Shown: positions 58,014 to 64,000 of the stretch, piece by piece | How the letters are laid out: each line of letters opens with the position of its first letter | Position numbering within the stretch: position 1 is the first letter of the stretch | Source of the DNA: Microstegium vimineum | Lineage: Eukaryota > Streptophyta > Magnoliopsida > Poales > Poaceae | Direction of reading: 5' to 3' | Assembly: GCA_022036555.1 (NCBI GenBank) | Contig: CM039135.1 | Location: forward strand, 41,849,702 to 41,913,701 | DNA length: 64,000 nt | Program-made: the position numbers and the translations under genes | Notes under the pieces: generated by a model | Told to the model about the DNA's origin: nothing | Database searches by the model: none | Seen by the model: only the letters and a program-made list of their open reading frames with translations

Positions 58014-58094
58014 CTTGGGTATCTTGTTGGGTTTCAACTCTAGCCTACCCCAACTTGCTTGGGACTACAAGCTTTGTTGATGTTATTGATGTTG
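56696..58094 (+). mobile_element. 5'-truncated RTE-clade LINE
   Basis: Flanked by the 16-bp direct repeat AATAAATTTATTAAAA (56680-56695 and 58095-58110). It ends GGGACTACAAGCTTTGTTGATG with a TTG-type simple tail instead of poly-A, as in plant RTE elements. The 5' end starts inside the reverse transcriptase. Confidence 0.88.
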
Positions 58095-58243
58095 AATAAA
58101 TTTATTAAAAAAATTATATTCAACGACCTATTTAATAGTATTAATTGTATATGATAAATATTTATGTTTTTTTAATATATAATTGGTCAAAGTTTGATTT
58201 CTCGGAAAGTGAGATTAACTTCTATATAGAAACATAGGGAGTA

Positions 58244-58620
58244 CTCCCTCCATATTGTAAAAAAAATTGTTTTGGATAAAGTTTTGGTCAAATATTGAGA
58301 ATATAAATCATGAATAATTTTTAATTGTTGAGTTTTATAATATAAAGTGATTTTTCTTGAAATAGACTTTTATAAAAGTATACATATATCATTTTTAAAT
58401 AAATATTTTTTTATTTAAAAGTGAATAGAGGGAATACTCCCTTCATATTGTAAAAGAAGTCGTTCCAGATAAGATTTTGGTCACACATTGAGAATATAAA
58501 TCATGTGTAATTTTTAAGTTGTTGAGTTTTATAATATGAAGTGATTTGTCTTGAAATAGACTTTTATAAAGTATACATATATCATTTTTAAATAAATATT
58601 TTTTTTATAAAAATATAAAA
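58244..58620 (+). repeat. tandem pair of Stowaway-like units, about 190 bp each
   Basis: 58244-58434 and 58437 onward both start CTCCCTCCATATTGTAAA / CTCCCTTCATATTGTAAA and share TTGAGAATATAAATCATG and TTGAAATAGACTTTTATAAA. They are separated by TA. Confidence 0.8.
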
Positions 58621-58639
58621 TTAAAGTCATGTTTTGAAC

Positions 58640-59012
58640 ACCGTGACGTTGTATAAAATGACTTCTTTTTATAATATCAAGAGAAAACTAGTACACAACA
58701 ACAACACGCGCGGATTTCTTTTCTTTTTCAAAGAAAATATATATCAATATGCATGCTTACATATTTTTTTTAAAAAAAATTGTGTACATATGTATTGATG
58801 AGAAATGTCTTATGGTTTATATTGGAGACCGTGACATTGTATAAAACGACTTCTTTTTATAAATATCAAGAGAAAACTAGTACACAACAACAACACGCGT
58901 GGATTTCTTTTCTTTTTCAAAGAAAATATCAATATGCATGCTTACATATTTTTTTTTAAAAAAAATTGTGTACATATGTATTGATGAGAAAAGTCTTATG
59001 GTTTATATTATA
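58640..59012 (+). repeat. 188-bp tandem duplication
   Basis: Copies start ACCGTGACGTTGTATAAAA (58640) and ACCGTGACATTGTATAAAA (58828). They share GTACACAACAACAACACGCG and TCAATATGCATGCTTACATA. Confidence 0.9.
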
Positions 59013-59098
59013 TAGAATGAAAATAAGTACTGTAGGAGTAGTAAATTAGCACACGTTTGCTTTGCCAGACCGACAGACGTAAGAGTCCCACTAGTACA

Positions 59099-59290
59099 GA
59101 ACCTGCTTTTAGCCCCAGTGTGTAAGGGCCTTTAGTCCCAGTGCCTGAACCGGGGCTAAGGATTCGGCACTAAATGTCCCTCCTTTAGCCCCGGTTCAGC
59201 CCCGGTTGGTATTAGGGTGCGCCAGGCGGCGCAGGCGGACCACTCGTGGCAGCACCCTATTACCAACCGGGGCTAAAAATCTTTTTTTTA
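59099..59290. repeat. TIR and subterminal repeats of CACTA-2
   Basis: Repeats of TTTAGCCCCGGTT / AACCGGGGCTAA. An imperfect hairpin around GGTTGGTATTAGGGTGC and GCACCCTATTACCAACC flanks 59210-59270. Confidence 0.85.
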
Positions 59291-59523
59291 TTTTGGTATT
59301 TTTTATTTTGGTTTTCCAATTAGATTAGGTATTCAAATATGTGTATTCTACGCTTTCAATACATGTATTCGCTGCTAATACATGTATTCACGTACTTATA
59401 AGTTAGTTTCAAGCATTAAACACAAATAAACTATAAAATTCTATAAGTATAATATATATATGCACATAAAATTTACATCATTATCCATTGTTACTTGACT
59501 TAAGACACAAACGCTCTCGCCAC

Positions 59524-61591
59524 TTAAATATCATACAGATGTTCGTCTTGATTTAGCTTGAGTGGAACGGTCGGGTCGTAATAGAAGTCGCCTCCAGGTT
59601 TGACCACTTTTTCAAGAAAAAATCCAGCAAATGTCTCTTGAATTCCTTTGAGGCGGTCTTCTTGCATCACTTGTTGCTGCAACCATAGCGTCTTCAATTT
59701 TCATTATAAAGAAACAAGTGTTAATATACATAAGATTTAGTTAATAGCAACAAATAAATAAAATGGATGTATTATATATACATATTACATACTTTTAGTT
59801 TCTCTGTAAGAGTTCTTCTTACATACACCATGAGGTACTCGCAAACGTAGTATCCACACAAATTGTTGCCTTGTAGCTGCCTTAGAATCCACATATGAAA
59901 AGATTACCATCGTCATCATACACATATGTTAAAGCATGATAACTTAAGGTAACAGATTACGAGAGCTAGTAGAACTTACAGGTAACATACGAGGACCCTG
60001 TAGTGTCTCTTCTAGTTCCGGACGATGTTTCGGGACGAACCAAGGTCAAACCCTGCTCAATAATTGGATCATTAGTTAATTAACTCAGTGTAGTTAAAGA
60101 GCAGGAATCTATATTTAAAGATCAAAGTTACCCCTTGATAATGTATATCATATCTTGGTAATCTCCCGGTGGTTTTCTCAATGAGTCAAAGATTACATAT
60201 GCACTTCTTCTCATATCGATGACTATGAGTATCCAGTGAAAATTGTATTTGTTTATAGAGTCAACATATATATCTTTATGTTGAATTGAGTAATAAGTAA
60301 GACAAATTGTGCAAACGATAACAACACTCACCCAAAGTTGTATGGGAAGAGTATATATTCTCTGGTCTTTTGGTTGACCAAGAACCTCCGAAGATTCCTC
60401 TCCGTTTGAGGTATCCATTGTTCGCGGGGAGTGTTTGGATCCAAGAATATGATTAATGGATCAATGAAACCAATTTCCGTGTCTCCCTTACGTTTGAGCA
60501 TTAATATCAAGAATCTGCATATATATGTTTGAGGATAGTTAGTCACTATACATATACATATGTGATATAGTTAGATTACTAAAAGAAATGATAATCACTT
60601 ACAGACAGTAGCAGCTCATCAGAGATTTGTCTAGAGCGTCCATGTGGCATAGTTGGTGGAGCTCACTATACGGAACAAATATAAGGTCATCGCCCCGGAA
60701 GTAATGTTCTTGTCTAATTCTGACGCAAATGCAGTCGTCATCTGAGTTTTTGGTACATGCCTCCATGTACCACGAGTTTAACTTGCGCATTTGCGTACCA
60801 AGATCCCCGAGGGCCGATGGGTTGTACAGACTTCTGCCACGTAAATAACTTCTCTTAAACTCATCGACTACAGTGGCATTTGCGACTAGTGCATTTCCGT
60901 AAAATTGAGCCGTGGATATATTAGCTCCTTTCAAGAAATCTTCCAATCCATCATAATTGACCTTAGGGCCACTGTAGTCTTCTAGCACGCTTATGTTTGA
61001 ACCATATTCATACCCAACAACTAGCGGGGGCACTGATTGCTTCGATTGTTCCCCGAGCTGTGGGACACCTTTCCCTGCCCTTTTCCTCTCGGTAATTGCC
61101 TTTTCGAGAGTGCGGTCATAGTCCGATATTGGAGATTTCTTCTGAGCATCACGTAGTTTTCTCTTCTTTTCTTCAACCTCTTGCCTTAGAGTTGATTGAT
61201 GTAAGTAGAACGACTTTTTAGCTTCTTTCTTTGCTTTAGTGTCATTTTTAAATTTCTTGAAATGTGCGGCAACATCGGCCTTTATTGAAGCCGATATTTC
61301 CTCTTCAGTCATCTCAGACGGAAGTTTCTGAGGAATCTTAACAATAACTTTCCTTGTAGCTTGCCTCTTTGTTTTTGGTTGGGCGGCCGACACCTTTGCT
61401 TTTGTGGCGGTCCTCTTCTTTGGCGATGGGGCGGCAGGTGTCGGCATTGGAGACCGTCGTGGCGGTGTTGGAAACCGTCGTGGAGGCGATGGGGCCGGTG
61501 TCAGCGTTGGAGAACGTCGTGGAGGTTCTGGGGCCGGTTTCGGCGATGGAGACCGCCTTGGAGGTTCTGGGCAGGAAGCCGTGTCGTGCAT
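59524..61591 (-). CDS. CACTA-2 second ORF, Pro-rich N-terminus and Ulp1-like cysteine protease
   Basis: Ulp1-like (C48) proteases cleave SUMO or SUMO-like tags; in grass CACTA elements the domain is a captured partner of the accessory ORF with unproven function. The first exon, 60603-61591, opens MHDTASCPEPPRRSPSPKPA and has about six PPRRSP-type repeats, a Lys-rich stretch, then SELHQLCHMDALDKSLMSCY. Next exons read LILMLKRKGDTEIGFIDP, then FHWILIVIDMRRSAYVIFDS (catalytic His and Asp) and LQGNNLCGYYVCEYLMVYVR near 59850 (catalytic Cys). The C-terminal exon ends near 59524 (FYYDPTVPLKLN). The exon 1 donor GTAAGT at 60597-60602 joins to an acceptor before 60513. No stops were seen within these exons, so this domain could be expressible. 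The frame continues upstream, without a shift, into the TNP2 pseudogene. Confidence 0.75.
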
Positions 61592-61726
61592 TTCACCATC
61601 AGCATCCCTCGCAACACTATGACCAACAGGTGATGAATGTTGACTTAGGTCTCTGGGATGAGGAGGAGGAGGCGGCGACGGTACAATAGGAGGTGATGCC
61701 CCAGGAAAAATGATATAGCGCTTGCG

Positions 61727-63679
61727 CTAACAAATAAATGTCTTTTCCGCTTGTCCTAAAGTCATCTCCCCATCACCTCCTTCAATGTCAAGCTTAGCAT
61801 CGCGATGACCTTTTTCAACTCTATCGACCGAGACGCGAGCATATCCAGCTGGTACTTTTGACCCATGGCATATTGGTGTCTTCGTAGGGTCGATAGGAGA
61901 TACAATACCGGTAGCCACCATGATTGTGGTAGCCTCCTCTGGAATGTGCAGCTCACATGGTGTATTCAGTTCTGTGATGTCATCCACGGGGAAGCGTAGC
62001 TTTGCGTCATCAACAGGTTGAGGCACTTCCGTGGAAGCACAACTGCTTTTCAAGTGAGCTGATGGGTTGATGTTGACTAGCAGTACTGATCCAGTGCTTT
62101 GCATTCGGTTGATTGCTAACTTTCGACATTGGCCAAGGTACACGACCTTTCGACATTTTTTTAGATATACATAGTCAAGGTCATCAAAACAGTGTGTGCA
62201 TGCATTATATCCCTTGTTTGTCTGTCCTGAAAGATTACTTAGGGCAGGCCAATCATTGATTGTTACGTACAGCAATGCTCGCAGGTCGAAGTATTCCTGT
62301 TTGTACTCATCCCACACATGTACACCTGGTTTGCTCCATAAAAGCAGGAGTTCCTCAACTAAGGGCCTCAGGAAGACGTCAATGTCGTTGCCAGGTTGCT
62401 TCGGGCCTTGGATCAGCACAGGCATCATAATGAACTTCCGCTTCATGCATAACTATGGAGGGAGGTTGTAGATACATAGAGTAACAGGCCAAGTGATATG
62501 ACTACTGCTCTGCTCCCCAAAAGGATTCATACCATCCGTGCTCAAACCGAATCTTAAGTTTCTTGCGTTTTCTGCAAACTTTGGGAATTCTCTGTCAATT
62601 GCTCTCCAGTGGGACCCATCAGCAGGGTGTCTCAACATGTTGTCTGCCTTACGGTCTTCTTTGTGCCATCACAACAACTTTGCATGGTCCTTGTTTCTGA
62701 ACCGACATTTCAGGCGTGGTATTATAGGAGCATACCACATAACTTTGGCAGAGATTTTCTTCCTAGGACGCTCTTCGCCCTCAACATCGCCAGGGTCATC
62801 TCGCATGATCTTATACCGCGACGCTTTACATATGGGGCATTCATCCAAAGTCTCGTAGTCCTTGCCACGGTACAGGATGCAGTCATTAGGACATGCATGT
62901 ATCTTCAGGATTTCTAATCCCAGAGGGCACACAACCTGTTTTGCTTCGTACGTAGTGGCAGGCAATTCGTTAGGCTTCGGAAGCATCTTTTTATTAATCT
63001 TGAGTAATTGCCCAAATGCCTTGTCGGATATGCCATTTTTTGCCTTCCATTGTAGCAACTCCAGTGTTGTACCCAACTTATTTTGCTAATCTTCGGCGCT
63101 CGGGTATAGTAGTTTCTTGTGATCCTCTAACATGCGGTCTAACTTAGCTTTCTCTTTTTCACTTTCACAATCTCTTTGTGCATCACGAATGACTTCACCA
63201 AGACAATCATCTTCAGAGAGTGTGTCCTCTGCCCCTGCCCCTGCCTCTTCTTCTTCTGTTTCCACCATTGCAGTATCATTGAAGTCACCATATTGAGCAA
63301 TAATGTCTTCAGGGTCCAATTGCTCTTCTTCGTCTTCTTCCATCATAATTTCGGTTTCTCCATGCTTGGTCCAACAAATATAGTTTGACATCAAACCCGA
63401 CTTCAACAAGTGTGAGTGAACAGTCCTTGAGCTAGAATATTCCTTCAAATTCTTGCACAAGGTGTATGAACAACACATGAAATTAGCATCCCGCTTGTTC
63501 GCCTCAGCCGCTCTTAAGAAATCATGCACACCATCAAAGAACTGTTTGGAGCGGCGATCTACATTGTACATCCAATCGCGTGTCATCGTCTGCATTATAT
63601 GATCCAAAACATAATTAAATTTCTCATTTTGGTCAAAAAATGAAATTATAAAATACCGAACGAGATGGAACACCATCAT
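61727..63679 (-). pseudogene. CACTA-2 TNP2 transposase N-terminal half fused to second-ORF middle, four in-frame stops
   Basis: One continuous minus-strand frame. A transposase-associated domain comes first (MTRDWMYNVDRRSKQF, FMCCSYTLCKNL, then HLLKSGLMSNYICWTKHGE). An acidic linker follows (EEDEEEQLDPEDI), then the TNP2 part: LPKPNELPATTYEAKQVV, IHACPNDCILYRGKDYE, CPICKASRYK, FGLSTDGMNPFG, CIYNLPP, GPKQPGNDIDVFLRPL and ACTHCFDDLDYVYL. Near 62125 TNP2 stops abruptly and is joined in frame to second-ORF sequence (PVDDITE, GYARVSVDRV). Stops are TAG 63086-63088, TGA 62669-62671, TAG 62453-62455 and TAG 61727-61729. The rest of TNP2 (RH-LD-MHI-KNVC part) is absent. Confidence 0.88.
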
Positions 63680-64000
63680 GTGTCATTTCCACGTCATACA
63701 AATACTAATGTATGCTCTATGAAAGCCTCGAGATAACGTATGCTAAGACCACTAGCACTATAAACAGAAAACCTAAAATGCACTTCAATAGCATAATGAT
63801 CTCCCGACCAATCCCAACTAAAGCAGACAAATCATCATTCGTCTCCTCAGCATTGACAGACTTCTTGAGATGGCTCACTGCCTCATCAGCCTTCATAGCC
63901 TTCGCGACATGTGTAACGTACTCTTCCTCTCAGTACCAGCCGCGGCATCCAGTGCCATCCCACTGAAAATAGAAATAAAAAATCAACACTTTAATCAAAA
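63680..64000 (-). other. CACTA-2 upstream exon/intron, unresolved
   Basis: A minus-strand open stretch near 63720-63900 reads AKAMKADEAVSHLKKSVNAE, then a hydrophobic LGFLFIVLVVLAYV. It may be a short membrane-type ORF inside the element. No family recognised. Confidence 0.3.

Larger units (their letters stand above)
56583..58241. mobile_element. Stowaway-like MITE split by an RTE LINE
   Basis: Left end CTCCTCCCTTCG (56583) and right end with complement CTCCCTATG (58241), each next to TA (56581-56582 and 58242-58243). Own length about 245 bp. AAATTTTGACTAG on the left pairs with CAAAGTTTGAT on the right. Confidence 0.7.
59099..64000 (-). mobile_element. second CACTA transposon, minus orientation, partial in window
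   Basis: The end CACTAGTACAGAACCTGC at 59099 is followed by subterminal repeats (TTTAGCCCC, AACCGGGGCTAA). The preceding TCC (59096-59098) would be the target duplication. The other end is beyond 64000. Minus-strand genes give TNP2 and the Ulp1-like second ORF. It belongs to a different family from CACTA-1 because the subterminal motifs differ. Confidence 0.88.

Overview
This is plant nuclear DNA, almost certainly from a grass (Poaceae, probably panicoid). It has GC-rich coding exons in AT-rich introns and intergenic DNA, GT-AG introns, many Stowaway-type MITEs with the grass CTCCCTC-type end and TA target duplications, hAT/PIF-like MITEs, a Helitron-like 3' end, two CACTA (En/Spm) elements, a Mutator-like element carrying a FAR1-type transposase, an RTE-type LINE and several TRIM-like LTR units. 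I saw no prokaryotic operon, CRISPR array or phage. Species-level assignment is not possible by eye.

Only three ordinary host genes are well supported. (1) A MATE transporter (DETOXIFICATION type) on the + strand, 27057-31187, five exons. Its first intron holds a TRIM array, and three single-base losses break its frame. (2) RPN3/PSMD3, a 26S proteasome lid subunit, + strand 32741-35916, eight exons, apparently intact (494 aa). A decayed copy of its exon1/intron1/exon2 junction lies about 0.9 kb upstream. (3) A small conserved plant protein of unknown function on the - strand, 55295-55692, with one apparent frameshift and a run of 28 G just before its ATG.

Layout. 1-1458: no gene. 1471-5346: Mutator-like element with about 200-bp inverted ends and a decayed FAR1-like transposase. 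5.7-8.1 kb: nested small elements (MITEs, LINE tail, a hAT MITE inside a PIF-like MITE). 8.5-9.4 kb: TRIM-like LTR element with tRNA-Met primer site and tandem repeats. 11.2-11.5 kb: piece of mitochondrial small-subunit rRNA gene. 11.8-16.9 kb: MITEs and unexplained DNA. 16.96-20.3 kb: Helitron-like 3' end and a minus-strand gene fragment with a triplicated short exon. 22.2-24.5 kb: Stowaway MITE split by a 2001-bp solo LTR. 24.7-26.9 kb: duplicated 5' region of the MATE gene. 27-36.2 kb: the two host genes. 36.5-38.9 kb: two TRIM LTR pieces around organelle-like DNA. 42496-51687: complete but decayed CACTA element. 54.1 kb: long foldback. 55.3-56.5 kb: small host gene and its GC-rich 5' region. 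56.6-58.2 kb: Stowaway split by an RTE LINE. 58.2-59.0 kb: tandem duplications. 59099-64000: a second CACTA element, minus strand, running off the window, in which an internal deletion joined the TNP2 transposase to the second (Ulp1-like) ORF in one frame.

The elements do not form one pathway. What they offer is a layered insertion history readable from target duplications, plus several cases where transposons carry, copy or interrupt host sequence.
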